Shown here: in pieces, positions 1 through 8,273 of the stretch
How positions within the stretch are numbered: position 1 is the stretch's first letter
Layout: each line of letters starts with the position of its first letter
NCBI RefSeq assembly: GCF_018336155.1
Contig: NZ_JAGYHF010000003.1
Coordinates: 310,001 to 374,000, forward strand
Length of the DNA: 64,000 nucleotides
Direction: 5' to 3'
From: Pseudomonas rustica
Lineage (GTDB): Bacteria; Pseudomonadota; Gammaproteobacteria; Pseudomonadales; Pseudomonadaceae
Position numbers and translations under genes: made by a program
Notes under the pieces: model-generated
What the model saw: only the letters and a program-made list of their open reading frames with translations
Told to the model about the DNA's origin: nothing
Database searches by the model: none

Positions 1-469
1 CGAGCAAACCGCCACCGATGACGACCGCGTGTTTGTGGGTTTTCGCCGTGTTGATCATCGCTTGGGTATCGGCGATGTCGCGGTAGCCGATTACGCCGTG
101 CAGGGTGTTGCCCGGGATCGGCAAAATGAACGGCGTCGAACCGGTGGCGATCAGCAGGCGATCATATTCCGCTTCGGTGCCGTCGTCGGCGATCACTCGA
201 CGTTTGACTCGGTCGATCTCCACCACTTTGCGGTTGAGCAGCAACTTGATGTGGTTTTCCAGGTACCAGTCGAGGTCGTTGAGGACGATCTCTTCGAAGG
301 TCTGCTCACCGGCCAGCACCGGCGAGAGCAGGATGCGGTTGTAGTTGGTGTGCGGTTCGGCGCCGAAGACGGTGATGTCGTACAGCTCATTGCTCAGTTT
401 GAGCAGCTCTTCGAGGGTTCGAACCCCGGCCATGCCATTGCCGATCATCACCAGTTTGAGTTTTTTCAT
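1..469 (-). CDS. nirB: Nitrite reductase (NADH) large subunit NirB, N-terminal part (runs off the window)
   Basis: Only the first 156 codons lie in the window. The translation begins MKKLKLVMIGNGMAGVRT, a Rossmann-type FAD-binding start (GxGxAG), and continues with NYNRILLSPVLAGE and an ATGSTPF motif, all typical of the pyridine nucleotide-disulfide oxidoreductase domain at the N terminus of assimilatory NirB. The full enzyme is a cytoplasmic FAD/sirohaem/[4Fe-4S] protein that reduces nitrite to ammonium with NirD. GGAGAACCTG precedes the ATG and fixes the start. The gene follows the PP2C-kinase and nitrate transporter genes on the same strand but is separated from them by about 420 bases holding a terminator and hairpins, so its expression is probably controlled by NasT antitermination. 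Confidence 0.93.
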   Translation of the reverse strand, partial: MKKLKLVMIGNGMAGVRTLEELLKLSNELYDITVFGAEPHTNYNRILLSPVLAGEQTFEEIVLNDLDWYLENHIKLLLNRKVVEIDRVKRRVIADDGTEAEYDRLLIATGSTPFILPIPGNTLHGVIGYRDIADTQAMINTAKTHKHAVVIGGGLL

Positions 470-544
470 CAGGTTCTCCGGGGAGCTGCGGCTGGCCTCT
501 TGTGGGCAGTCAGGCCGTGCTCGAGAAATTTTGCGCAAACAAAA

Positions 545-581
545 AAAGGCGTCCCGCTAGTTGCCTAGCGAGGACGCCTTT
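545..581 (-). terminator. Intrinsic terminator in the nirB leader
   Basis: Read on the minus strand, a 10-bp arm (AAAGGCGTCC), one unpaired T, a 6-bp stem (CGCTAG/CTAGCG) closed by a GCAA loop and the matching 10-bp arm form an almost perfect 16-bp hairpin. It runs into a seven-T tract (541-547). It sits about 70 bases before the nirB start, so it must be read through for nirB to be expressed. Sequence evidence is strong; the regulatory role is inferred from nasT downstream of the transporter. Confidence 0.9.
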
Positions 582-588
582 GTCCTGG

Positions 589-627
589 TCCCGTTCTCTC
601 GGGAAGCGCAGCCTTCGTCGTTGAAGG
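589..627 (-). promoter_or_regulatory. Two-hairpin ANTAR (NasT) target in the nirB leader
   Basis: On the minus strand two small hairpins precede the terminator: CCTTC-AACGAC-GAAGG (612-627) and TCCCG-AGAGAA-CGGGA (589-604), eight-base-separated 5-bp stems. Both loops are hexanucleotides with A at position 1 and G at position 4, which is the published signature of RNA targets of ANTAR antiterminators such as NasR and NasT. The ANTAR protein NasT is encoded at 4213-4788. The proposal is that NasT binds this RNA and stops the terminator at 545-581 from forming when nitrate is present. Hairpins are seen directly; binding is inference. Confidence 0.8.
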
Positions 628-800
628 TTGGGCTTTATGTGTGTGTTGGGTGGGGTAATGCAGTGGTTGTGCCAAGTGGCGGTGGGGGCGGGTTTATTGG
701 GGGGTGGCAGGTTTTGAAGGTGATTTTTTGCACTGAATGGAGGCGGGTTGCTCGTTCGTGGGGCGTTCAGGCGGGTGGATTATTGGTGATTGGGCTGACG

Positions 801-877
801 CCTTCGCGAGCAAGCCCGCTCCCACAGGGGGTCTGTGTCGTTCACAAATCCCCTGTGGGAGCGGGCTTGCTCGCGAA
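801..877. repeat. REP-like inverted pair, GGGAGCGGGCTTGCTCGCGAA family
   Basis: Two oppositely oriented copies of the same short repeat (core TGTGGGAGCGGGCTTGCTCG and its complement) face each other across a short loop between the kinase stop codon and the nirB leader. The same family recurs at 16571-16668, 17664-17733, 33922-34014 and 39424-39502. Such pairs form strong hairpins and may stabilise or terminate the transcript of the kinase gene. Confidence 0.8.
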
Positions 878-891
878 TGGCGCGGCGCGGT

Positions 892-2562
892 TCAACTGTG
901 AAACAGCAACACCAGCAGCACCAGATTCCCGAGCAATGCCAGCAACGCCATCGTCCGCCACACCTTCAACGGCTCACGCTCCAGCAACGGCCGAGGCCGC
1001 ACGCTCAAACTGCGTCGCTCGCCCTGTTCCAACACCAACAACCATTCTTCCGCTGTTTCAAAGCGTTGCTGCGGATCAGCCGCCACGCCGCGCTGCAGAC
1101 TTTGCGCCAGCCATTCCGGCAGATCCGGTCGATAACGCCCGGCGCTCACCGCCAGCCCAAATCGCGGCCGCTGAAACGCTTCGATCTCGCCGTAAGGAAA
1201 GTGCCCCGTAAGCAGGAAATACAGGGTCACGCCCACCGCGTACAAGTCCTGCTGCGCACTCGGCGGATCACCGCGAAAGCCTTCCGGGGCGATATAACTC
1301 GGCGTCCCCGGCAACGTCGACGGTGCGTCTTCGGACAGTCCCGGGCAATACGCCAGGCCAAAATCCAGCAGCCGCAGCTCACCGTCATCCCCCCAATGCA
1401 GATTCTCCGGTTTGATGTCCCGATGCAGAATCTGCCGCCGATGCAGCAGCCCGACTGCACGCAGCAGGCGTTCGGCAATGTCTTGCCACTGCGCCAACGG
1501 TAACGCCCCGTTTTTTTGAAAAACCTGCGCCAGCGTCTTGCCGGAATATTCCCGCATTACGTAGTACAAATGCTGACGCTGATTGCACGCATGGACTTCA
1601 GGAAAATGCCGTCCGGCCACACGTTTCAGAAACCATTCCTCGGACAACAGCGCTTGCCCGGCACAGGAATCATCAGCGGAACGTGTGGGCAGGGTTTTCA
1701 ACAGCCACGTCTGACCTTGACTATCCAGTACTCGGTACAGCAGTGATTGCTGGCTCTGCGCGACGATGCCTTGCACCTGCCAGCCTTCAAACGACTGACC
1801 GGGTTTCAGCGGCGGCGGCAGTGGCCATTGCTGCAAATGCATCAGTGCATCGCCAAAACTCGCCTCGCCAACCGCATCGACCCGCACCAGCAAAGCGCTG
1901 GCGTTGTCCTGACTGCCGGCCAGATGCGCGGCGTTGACCAATGTTTGCGCCGCGCTGTGCAGATCCGGCTGATCACGCAGGATCGCCGCAATCGCGGTAT
2001 CGCCCAGGGTTGACCAGACGCCATCACTGAGCAGCACAAAGCTTTCGCCGTCACGCAATTCACCGTCGAGAAAATCCAGCACCAAATGTTGATCCAGCCC
2101 GAGCGCACGCTTGAGCACATGCTGCATGCCCGGCTGCTCCCAGACGTGATCTTCGCTGATGCGCTGCAACGTGTCGGCGTGCCAGCGATACACCCGGCAA
2201 TCTCCTACATGGGCGAGGGTAAAGCGCCGACCGCGCATGACTAAAGCGCTGACAGTGGTGAGTAACGGCTGCCCACCGCCATTGGCCTGCAACCAGCGGT
2301 TTTGCGCGACCAGCAAGCGATCCAGCGCCTGCGCCACGCTCCAGGTTTCCGGCGTGGCGTAATAGTCGAGCGCCAAGGCCTGCAAGGTTGAGCGCGCGGC
2401 GAGGCCGCCATCGGCGCATTGGCTGACGCCGTCGGCGATGGCGAACAGGTAACCCTTGCTCGCCGCCAGCGCCGGGGCCGGCGTGACCAGGCGCACAGCG
2501 TCCTGATTCTCCGTGCGCGGCCCGGTGGCGCTGGCTTCGGCGAAACTCAGTTGCAGGACCAT
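892..2562 (-). CDS. Bifunctional PP2C-type phosphatase / serine-threonine protein kinase
   Basis: This 556-residue protein fuses two opposing enzymes. Residues about 1-240 are a PP2C (PPM) phosphatase with the metal-binding motifs ADGVSQCADGG, HVGDCRVYR, LLSDGVWS and GSQDNAS. Residues about 265-520 are a Hanks-type kinase with HRDIKPEN (catalytic Asp near 381), DFG (near 400) and an APEGF activation-loop end. A single hydrophobic segment at about 535-553 (LLALLGNLVLLVLLF) should anchor it in the inner membrane with the enzymes in the cytoplasm. The start is 7 bases after the nitrate transporter stop, so the two are cotranscribed. The same fusion sits between nirB and nasA in P. aeruginosa, so a role in nitrogen assimilation control is likely, but its substrates are not evident. 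Confidence 0.92.
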   Translation of the reverse strand: MVLQLSFAEASATGPRTENQDAVRLVTPAPALAASKGYLFAIADGVSQCADGGLAARSTLQALALDYYATPETWSVAQALDRLLVAQNRWLQANGGGQPLLTTVSALVMRGRRFTLAHVGDCRVYRWHADTLQRISEDHVWEQPGMQHVLKRALGLDQHLVLDFLDGELRDGESFVLLSDGVWSTLGDTAIAAILRDQPDLHSAAQTLVNAAHLAGSQDNASALLVRVDAVGEASFGDALMHLQQWPLPPPLKPGQSFEGWQVQGIVAQSQQSLLYRVLDSQGQTWLLKTLPTRSADDSCAGQALLSEEWFLKRVAGRHFPEVHACNQRQHLYYVMREYSGKTLAQVFQKNGALPLAQWQDIAERLLRAVGLLHRRQILHRDIKPENLHWGDDGELRLLDFGLAYCPGLSEDAPSTLPGTPSYIAPEGFRGDPPSAQQDLYAVGVTLYFLLTGHFPYGEIEAFQRPRFGLAVSAGRYRPDLPEWLAQSLQRGVAADPQQRFETAEEWLLVLEQGERRSLSVRPRPLLEREPLKVWRTMALLALLGNLVLLVLLFHS

Positions 2563-2569
2563 CGACGCC

Positions 2570-3781
2570 TCAGACCCGCGCCGCCGTCACCGCTGCGGAG
2601 CCCCAAGTGGTTCTCCAGCGACGCTTGACGCCGTGCAGGCCGAACCACGCCAACACGCCAAGGCTGGCGAACAACCACAGCGCCAGTTGGTAGCTGCCGG
2701 TGCTCTGCTTGATCGCACCCATGCCCGCCGCCAAGGCGAAACCGCCAATGCCGCCGGCCATGCCGATCAGCCCGGTCATTACGCCGATCTCCAGACGAAA
2801 ACGCTGCGGCACCAGTTGGAATACCGCACCGTTGCCTGCCCCCAAACCGAGCATGGTGCAGACGAAAAGCGCGAGTGCCGCGTAGGAACTTGGCAGGTTG
2901 AAGCCAACGGCGGCGATGCAGATCGCAGCGACGGTGTACATCGCCAGCAAGGTGCGAATGCCACCGAAACGGTCAGCCAGCGCGCCACCCAATGGGCGCA
3001 TCAAACTGCCGCCGAACACGCAAGCGGCGGTGTAGTAACCGGCAGTCACCGGGCTCAAACCGTATTGATCGTTGAAATAGCCGGGCAGGGCGCTGGCCAA
3101 GCCGATAAAGCCGCCGAAGGTGACGCTGTAGAAGAACATGAACCACCAACTGTCGCGGTCGCCGAGGGCTTTGAAGTAGTCGGTCATGGCTTTGGCTTTT
3201 GGCCGTTCCGGCGCGTTTTTCGCCAGCCAGGCGAACAGCACCAGCGTCAGGATCAGCGGAATCAAGGCGAAGCCGAAAACATTGCTCCAGCCGTAAGCGG
3301 CGGCGAGCACCGGGGCGAGCAGCGCGGCGAACACGGTGCCGGAGTTGCCCGCGCCAGCGATGCCCATGGCTTTGCCCTGATGTTGCGGCGGGTACCATTG
3401 CGAGGCCAGCGGCAGGGCGACGGCAAACGAAGCGCCGGCCATGCCGAGGAACAGGCCGAGGATCAGCGCTTGTTCGTAACTGTGGATGCCGATTTTCCAA
3501 GCCCCGAACAGTGCGCAGATGACGATGACCTGGCCAATCAGCCCGGCGGTTTTCGGCGACAGTCGATCGGCGAGCATGCCCATGATGAAGCGCAGAACGG
3601 CACCAGCAAGGATCGGCGTGGCGACGACGAGGCCGCGTTGTTGTGTGGTCAGGTGCAGGTCGGCGGCGATCTGCACCGCCAAAGGGCCGAGTAGGTACCA
3701 AACCATGAAGCTCAGGTCGAAATAGAGGAAGGCCGCGAACAATGTCGGGGTGTGGCCGGATTTCCAGAAGCTTGAATTCAT
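2570..3781 (-). CDS. nasA: Nitrate transporter of the NarK/NasA major facilitator family
   Basis: The 403-residue product has about twelve hydrophobic segments and the nitrate/nitrite porter pattern (GAGNSGT near the middle and GMAGGIGGF in the C-terminal half, both Gly-rich nitrate signature motifs). It should import nitrate across the inner membrane for the assimilatory reductase. The start chosen is the ATG at 3781 (MNSSFWKSGHTP), preceded by CTGAGGTG; the frame stays open about 34 codons further upstream but that extension is unlike the family. It is the first gene of a unit with the PP2C-kinase and, beyond the leader, nirB. Its own long leader contains possible NasT-type hairpins. Confidence 0.9.
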   Translation of the reverse strand: MNSSFWKSGHTPTLFAAFLYFDLSFMVWYLLGPLAVQIAADLHLTTQQRGLVVATPILAGAVLRFIMGMLADRLSPKTAGLIGQVIVICALFGAWKIGIHSYEQALILGLFLGMAGASFAVALPLASQWYPPQHQGKAMGIAGAGNSGTVFAALLAPVLAAAYGWSNVFGFALIPLILTLVLFAWLAKNAPERPKAKAMTDYFKALGDRDSWWFMFFYSVTFGGFIGLASALPGYFNDQYGLSPVTAGYYTAACVFGGSLMRPLGGALADRFGGIRTLLAMYTVAAICIAAVGFNLPSSYAALALFVCTMLGLGAGNGAVFQLVPQRFRLEIGVMTGLIGMAGGIGGFALAAGMGAIKQSTGSYQLALWLFASLGVLAWFGLHGVKRRWRTTWGSAAVTAARV

Positions 3782-3901
3782 CGCGCACCTCAGCTGAAAA
3801 GAGTCTCGAAAGGAGTCATGCAACAGCAGGTGGGGCGCCGCACGGCCGCACCACCGGCCCCGGTCTGTGGGGCCAAAACGCAAAAACGCCGCTACCTGCT
3901 G

Positions 3902-3939
3902 CGCCGGATGTGGCGAACGGGTGAGCGACGTCTTTGTCG
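3902..3939 (-). promoter_or_regulatory. Possible second NasT-type hairpin pair upstream of the nitrate transporter
   Basis: On the minus strand CGAC-AAAGAC-GTCG (3926-3939) has a hexaloop with A1 and G4, matching the ANTAR target rule. It is followed by CGCC-ACATCC-GGCG (3902-3915), whose loop has A1 but T at position 4. A second GGCG just before a T-run near 3881-3890 could pair with the same CGCC instead, giving a terminator-like alternative. Stems are only 4 bp, so this is much weaker than the nirB leader. Confidence 0.4.
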
Positions 3940-4011
3940 TGGGTGGGGCAACCGCCGTTGGTTACCTGAGGGAATGCTTAGCGAGATTTGTGCCAACAGC
4001 GGGAAATCAAA

Positions 4012-4194
4012 AGCCCCTCACCCTAGCCCTCTCCCGGAGGGAGAGGGGACTGACCGGGGGATGCTCGCGAAGTACGTCGACCTGTGATTTCTGTTGTGAA
4101 TCCATAATCGACTCGGTCTTTCAGGTCGATGTTTGACGCCAGACACCTAGATCAGTCCCCTCTCCCTCCGGGAGAGGGCTAGGGTGAGGGGCTT
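4012..4194. repeat. Inverted pair of the CCCTCACCCTAGCCCTCTCCC intergenic repeat
   Basis: A CCCTCACCCTAGCCCTCTCC repeat at 4016-4050 is repeated in inverse orientation at 4154-4194, with about 104 unremarkable bases between. Each copy is itself partly palindromic (CTCCCGGAGGGAG). Together with the possible hairpins above, this fills the 430-base gap between nasT and the transporter. A further copy lies at 61248-61292. It may also end the nasT transcript. Confidence 0.75.
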
Positions 4195-4212
4195 TTCAGC
4201 GGTGAAAACACC

Positions 4213-4788
4213 TCAACCCAACAACTCACTCATGGCAATAATCTGCTCCGCCACTTGAATCAGCTTCTGCTGCCGGCTCATCGCCTGGCGCCGCATCAGC
4301 GTGTACGCCTCTTCCTCATTGCAGTCCTTCATCTTCATCAACAAGCCCTTGGCCAGCTCGATACGCTTGCGCTCCGCCAGTTGCTGATCGCGCGCCTGCA
4401 ACTGCGCACGCAACGCCTGATCACTCTCAAATCTTGCCATCGCCACATCGAGAATCGGCTGCAAACGCTGGGCGTGAATGCCTTCGACGATGTAGGCACT
4501 GACCCCGGATTTGATCGCCTGACGCATCACCCCCGGGTCATGTTCGTCGGTAAACATCACGATCGGCCGTGGCTGGTCGCGGCTGACTAGCACCACTTGT
4601 TCCATGACATCGCGGCTCGGTGACTCGGTATCGATCAGGATCACGTCCGGGCGCACCGTTTCGACGCGCGCGGGCAGGTCGATGGTCAGGCCGGATTCGT
4701 CGATGACTTCAAAACCGGCTTCGGTCAGCGCCGCTTTCAGGCGTCCGACTTTTTTCGCGGTGTCGTTGATCAGCAGAATGCGCAACAT
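4213..4788 (-). CDS. nasT: ANTAR-domain antiterminator NasT
   Basis: A 191-residue response-regulator-like protein. Residues 1-120 are a receiver-type domain (LRILLINDTAKKVGRL at the start) with IDTESPSRDVM at the usual phosphorylation position; residues about 130-185 form the RNA-binding ANTAR domain (RKRIELAKGLLMKMKD, EEEAYTLMRRQAM). In Azotobacter and other proteobacteria NasT is held by NasS without nitrate and, when released, prevents termination in nitrate/nitrite assimilation leaders. The start at 4788 is the one that gives the canonical N terminus; the open frame extends further upstream into nasS. It lies 14 bases after nasS, so the two form an operon. The likely RNA target is the nirB leader at 545-627. 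Confidence 0.93.
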   Translation of the reverse strand: MLRILLINDTAKKVGRLKAALTEAGFEVIDESGLTIDLPARVETVRPDVILIDTESPSRDVMEQVVLVSRDQPRPIVMFTDEHDPGVMRQAIKSGVSAYIVEGIHAQRLQPILDVAMARFESDQALRAQLQARDQQLAERKRIELAKGLLMKMKDCNEEEAYTLMRRQAMSRQQKLIQVAEQIIAMSELLG

Positions 4789-4802
4789 GTTCGCGTCTCC
4801 TG

Positions 4803-6014
4803 TCAGCGGCGGGCGAGAAGGGCTGAGTCGTCGCTCATGGCGTGCAGTTTGAAGCTGCGCGCATAAGCGGCCGGGTCGCTGCCGTCCCAGATTTTGCCGT
4901 CGAGCAACTGACTGCTGCGCATGTCGGTGCCCCACGCCGCTACGCCGACCGCGGTGGCGGCGTCGCGATACAGATCGAGCTGCTGAACCTGGCGGGCAAC
5001 GGCGAGGTAATCCGGGTCTTCACGCAACAAGCCCCAGCGACGGAACTGGGTCATGAACCACATGCCGTCGGACAAGTACGGCAAATTCACCTCGCCGTGG
5101 CCGTGGAAACGCAGCGCATGAGGATCCTGCCAGCGGTTGCCGAGGCCATCGGCGTAATCACCGAGAAAACGCGGTTCGATGCACGCCACTGGCGCATCGA
5201 GGTATTCCGGCGCACTGAGCAATTGCGCGGTGCTGCGGCGGTTTTCCGGACTTTCTTCGATGAAACGACTAGCTTCGAGGATTGCCATCACCAACGCGCG
5301 TGCGGTGTTCGGGTACTGATCGACGAATTCGCGGGTGCAGCCGAGGACTTTTTCCGGGTGATCGGGCCAGATGGTCTGGCTGGTGGCGAGGGTGAAACCA
5401 AGATCCTGCTGCACCGCGCTGGCGGCCCACGGTTCGCCGACGCAAAAACCGTCGATGCGCCCGGCCTGCAAGTGCGCGACCATTTGCGGCGGCGGCACCA
5501 CCACGCTGTCGACATCCTGCAGCGGATGAATGCCCTGACTCGCCAGCCAGTAATAAAGCCACATCGCGTGGGTGCCGGTGGGGAAGGTCTGGGCGAAGGT
5601 GAGTTTTGCGCGGCTTTGGTGCACGTGGCGATCCAGCGCGTCAGGACTGGTCACGCCGAGGTTCTGCAAACCGTGCGAAAGATTCAGGCTCTGGCCGTTT
5701 TGATTGAGGCCCATCAGCACCGCCATGTCGGTCGGCGCGACACCGCCGATGCCCAGATGCACCGCGTAAATCAGCCCGTACAAACTGTGCGCGGCATCGA
5801 GTTCGCCGTTGACCAGTTTGTCGCGCAAACCTGCCCAAGAGGTCTGGCGCTTGAGGTTCAGGGTCAATCCGTAAGGCTGAGCAAAGCCTTGCGTGGCCGC
5901 GACCACCACCGAGGCGCAATCGCTCAGGGCCATGAAGCCGAGGTTGATTGCACTCTTTTCCGGAGCATCGCTGCCGTTGACCCAGGCCAGCGGCCCTACC
6001 GAAGGTTCATTCAT
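4803..6014 (-). CDS. nasS: Nitrate-sensing regulator NasS
   Basis: The 403-residue protein belongs to the NrtA/NasF family of nitrate-binding proteins ([17 protein letters not shown] start, [30 protein letters not shown]) but lacks a signal peptide, which marks it as the cytoplasmic sensor NasS instead of a periplasmic transporter component. In characterised systems NasS binds NasT and releases it when nitrate or nitrite binds. It is followed directly by nasT and faces pyrD on the other strand. The start ATG at 6014 gives [15 protein letters not shown]. Confidence 0.92.
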   Translation of the reverse strand: MNEPSVGPLAWVNGSDAPEKSAINLGFMALSDCASVVVAATQGFAQPYGLTLNLKRQTSWAGLRDKLVNGELDAAHSLYGLIYAVHLGIGGVAPTDMAVLMGLNQNGQSLNLSHGLQNLGVTSPDALDRHVHQSRAKLTFAQTFPTGTHAMWLYYWLASQGIHPLQDVDSVVVPPPQMVAHLQAGRIDGFCVGEPWAASAVQQDLGFTLATSQTIWPDHPEKVLGCTREFVDQYPNTARALVMAILEASRFIEESPENRRSTAQLLSAPEYLDAPVACIEPRFLGDYADGLGNRWQDPHALRFHGHGEVNLPYLSDGMWFMTQFRRWGLLREDPDYLAVARQVQQLDLYRDAATAVGVAAWGTDMRSSQLLDGKIWDGSDPAAYARSFKLHAMSDDSALLARR

Positions 6015-6194
6015 CCAACGCTACCTCGAAAAAAAACGCCGCCGCGGACTTTGCGCAGGCAAAACCCGGGACGACGCCATTGTCCTTGCCCGCACGCCGC
6101 CATTGGCCTGCAAGCTGATAACGATGGCGGTGCAAGGCATATGCCACTCGCCGCGATTTGCGCGTGCGCCTCGCGCGGTGGGGCGATGCCCGGC

Positions 6195-6200
6195 TATAAT
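6195..6200 (+). promoter_or_regulatory. Possible -10 box for pyrD
   Basis: TATAAT occurs 36 bases before the pyrD start, in a GC-rich setting where such a hexamer is rare. No convincing -35 element lies 16-18 bases upstream, so this is only a candidate. Confidence 0.4.
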
Positions 6201-6236
6201 CGCCGCCTCTTTTCGCCGCCCGAGTCAAAGCCGCCC

Positions 6237-7259
6237 ATGTACACCCTGGCCCGTCAGATGTTGTTCAAACTTTCCCCGGAAACCTCCCACGATCTGTCGC
6301 TGGATCTGATCGGCGCGGGCGGACGTTTGGGCCTCAACGGCTTGCTGTGCAAGGCACCGGCAAAAGTCCCGGTGACCGTCATGGGCCTGGAATTCCCCAA
6401 CCCGGTGGGTTTGGCGGCGGGTCTGGACAAGAACGGCGCAGCCATCGATGGCTTCGCGCAACTGGGTTTCGGTTTTGTCGAAATCGGCACCGTGACCCCG
6501 CGTCCACAGCCGGGCAACCCGAAACCTCGGATTTTCCGTCTGCCGGAAGCCGAGGCGATCATCAATCGCATGGGTTTCAACAACCTCGGTGTCGATAACC
6601 TGCTGGCGCGCGTGGCGGCGACGAAATACAACGGCGTGCTGGGCATCAACATCGGCAAGAATTTCGACACGCCGGTTGAGCGTGCGGTCGACGACTACCT
6701 GATCTGCCTGGACAAGGTTTACGCCCACGCCAGCTACGTGACCGTCAACGTCAGCTCGCCGAATACCCCGGGCCTGCGCAGTTTGCAGTTCGGTGATTCG
6801 CTCAAGCAGTTGCTCGCCGATCTGGCCACGCGCCGTGCCGAACTGGCGTTGCGTCATGGCAAGCATGTGCCGCTGGCGATCAAGATCGCGCCGGACATGA
6901 CCGACGAAGAAACCGCGCAGGTGGCGCAGGCGCTGATCGACACCGGGATGGACGCGGTGATCGCGACCAACACCACCCTGAGCCGTGTTGGCGTTGAAGG
7001 CATGGAACATGGCGACGAGGCGGGCGGTTTGTCTGGCGCGCCGGTGCGTGAGAAGAGCACCAATACGGTGAAAGTGCTGGCGGGCGAGTTGGCTGGGCGT
7101 TTGCCGATTATTGCTGCTGGCGGGATTACTGAAGGCAAGCATGCGGCGGAGAAGATTCTCGCGGGTGCGAGCCTGGTGCAGATTTATTCGGGCTTCATCT
7201 ATAAGGGCCCGGCGCTGATCCGTGAATCCGTAGACGCAATCGCCGCCCTGCGCAAATAA
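6237..7259 (+). CDS. pyrD: Dihydroorotate dehydrogenase (quinone), class 2
   Basis: The 340-residue enzyme oxidises dihydroorotate to orotate in pyrimidine synthesis, passing electrons to the quinone pool at the inner membrane. The N-terminal helix ([20 protein letters not shown]) is the membrane-associating extension of class 2 enzymes. FMN and substrate motifs are visible: [49 protein letters not shown] with the catalytic serine, ATNTT and the C-terminal IIAAGGI phosphate site. The ATG at 6237 starts the canonical N terminus; the frame is open far upstream but that part is antisense to nasS. The gene stands alone and ends before a REP pair. Confidence 0.97.
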   Translation: MYTLARQMLFKLSPETSHDLSLDLIGAGGRLGLNGLLCKAPAKVPVTVMGLEFPNPVGLAAGLDKNGAAIDGFAQLGFGFVEIGTVTPRPQPGNPKPRIFRLPEAEAIINRMGFNNLGVDNLLARVAATKYNGVLGINIGKNFDTPVERAVDDYLICLDKVYAHASYVTVNVSSPNTPGLRSLQFGDSLKQLLADLATRRAELALRHGKHVPLAIKIAPDMTDEETAQVAQALIDTGMDAVIATNTTLSRVGVEGMEHGDEAGGLSGAPVREKSTNTVKVLAGELAGRLPIIAAGGITEGKHAAEKILAGASLVQIYSGFIYKGPALIRESVDAIAALRK

Positions 7260-7278
7260 CCCGACCCGACCCGGTCAA

Positions 7279-7363
7279 TGTAGGAGCTGCCGAAGGCTGC
7301 GATCTTTTGATCTTGATTCTAAAAAACAAGATCAAAAGATCGCAGCCTTCGGCAGCTCCTACA
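7279..7363. repeat. REP-like inverted pair, GTAGGAGCTGCCGAAGGCTG family
   Basis: Two facing copies of a repeat (core TAGGAGCTGCCGAAGGCTGC plus GATCTTTTGATC) form a hairpin of over 30 bp between the convergent pyrD and rmf genes. The family recurs at 13092-13177, 15263-15351, 40747-40826, 43799-43881 and 60016-60105. Confidence 0.85.
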
Positions 7364-7414
7364 GGGGTAGTTGCCCGCCAATCGAAAGGTGGGTGACAGT
7401 CGAGTTTTCGGGCA

Positions 7415-7441
7415 TAAAAAAGGGCTCCTCGAAGGAGCCCC
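7415..7441 (-). terminator. Intrinsic terminator downstream of rmf
   Basis: On the minus strand GGGGCTCC-TTCGA-GGAGCCC is followed by a six-T run. It lies about 85 bases after the rmf stop codon. Confidence 0.88.
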
Positions 7442-7525
7442 TGGGCCGTAGCCCGCCGTCCGGGAAGGACGTGCATGGTAAGTCGTTACAAATTCAGATT
7501 GTCGTGTCGGAGTAAGTGCCCTGTG

Positions 7526-7741
7526 TCAGCCGACGGCGTGAAGTTCGTTGAGTCTATGGATTCCCGCAGTGCCGGTCATACCGTCCCAGTTGTCGCCGCG
7601 TCCTTCTCGCCAGCCGTTAATCCAGGCTTGACGTACCGACGGTAGAGTAAATGGGCAAAGCTCACGGGATTTGCCACCAACGCCATATTGATATCCGCGC
7701 AAAAATGCTCTTTCCAACGGATCACGCTTAAGTCTTCTCAT
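7526..7741 (-). CDS. rmf: Ribosome modulation factor (hibernation factor)
   Basis: A 71-residue basic protein (MRRLKRDPLERAFLRGYQYG, then RQAWINGWREGRGDNWDGMTG) with the full RMF family pattern. RMF binds the 30S subunit in stationary phase or stress and drives formation of inactive 100S ribosome dimers. The gene is monocistronic, with its own terminator, and has a 5' region of four consecutive hairpins that matches the kind of leader reported for Pseudomonas rmf genes. Confidence 0.95.
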   Translation of the reverse strand: MRRLKRDPLERAFLRGYQYGVGGKSRELCPFTLPSVRQAWINGWREGRGDNWDGMTGTAGIHRLNELHAVG

Positions 7742-7780
7742 AGGGTGTTGCCCTCACTTGTTGACTGTTTGTGTCGCGTC

Positions 7781-7874
7781 GACCTCAATCGAGGTCTGGC
7801 AGAAAAAACTCTGCCGTGGTGCGGCTCGCTGCCGGCGTGGCGAGCCAAGGTGTTGACGCCGTTGCGACGTCAAC
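7781..7874 (-). promoter_or_regulatory. Structured 5' leader of rmf (four consecutive hairpins)
   Basis: Four near-perfect hairpins follow one another upstream of rmf: GACCTC/GAGGTC (7781-7796), GGCAGA/TCTGCC (7798-7815), GGCTCGC/GCGAGCC (7823-7846) and GTTGACG/CGTCAAC (7852-7874). An 'rmf RNA motif' has been described upstream of rmf in Pseudomonas by comparative genomics; this arrangement probably corresponds to it. The assignment to that motif is from memory of the family, the hairpins are visible. Confidence 0.65.
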
Positions 7875-8273
7875 CTGTGGTCAGTTCTAACCAATGAGTC
7901 ACAGCGATGGAATGACCGTTTTGTCATAAGGACGTAACGAAAAGGGTGCTATAGCGATAAGTAACCGCGTATTTATTGAACGTTTATTGAGCAAACCCCG
8001 GTATGATCGGCCCCGCGCTGGATGATGGGCTTAATTCTTTAGTGAGAATGACCCACGTTTGCGCTGGGGTACTATTCGACGAAGGGTCGCTTTAAGACTT
8101 TTTGTTACTCCAACTTTTTTATCTGTCCTTGCATCTAAGCTCTTTTAACCCGAGCAGCGGGGATGGAACGGCACACCTTCGTGCCACGCGGGCGTTCTTT
8201 TAGAAAAGCGCCTGATTGAAAACCGGATCGGCAATGCGTTGCCGGTTCACTAGCCAAAGGCTTTGGAAATACC
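7875..8273. other. Gene-free region between rmf leader and rlmKL
   Basis: About 400 bases with lower GC content than the neighbours. It should hold the rmf promoter (minus strand) and the rlmKL promoter and 5' leader (plus strand). A TATGAT hexamer at 8002-8007 is a possible -10 element, without a well-spaced -35 box. A partly palindromic stretch (GGCACACCTTCGTGCC) lies near 8170-8185. No convincing coding frame is seen. Confidence 0.5.

Noticed and set aside
4842..6236. N-terminal extension of pyrD in the same frame
   Set aside because: The frame is open but antisense to nasS; the canonical PyrD start is at 6237.
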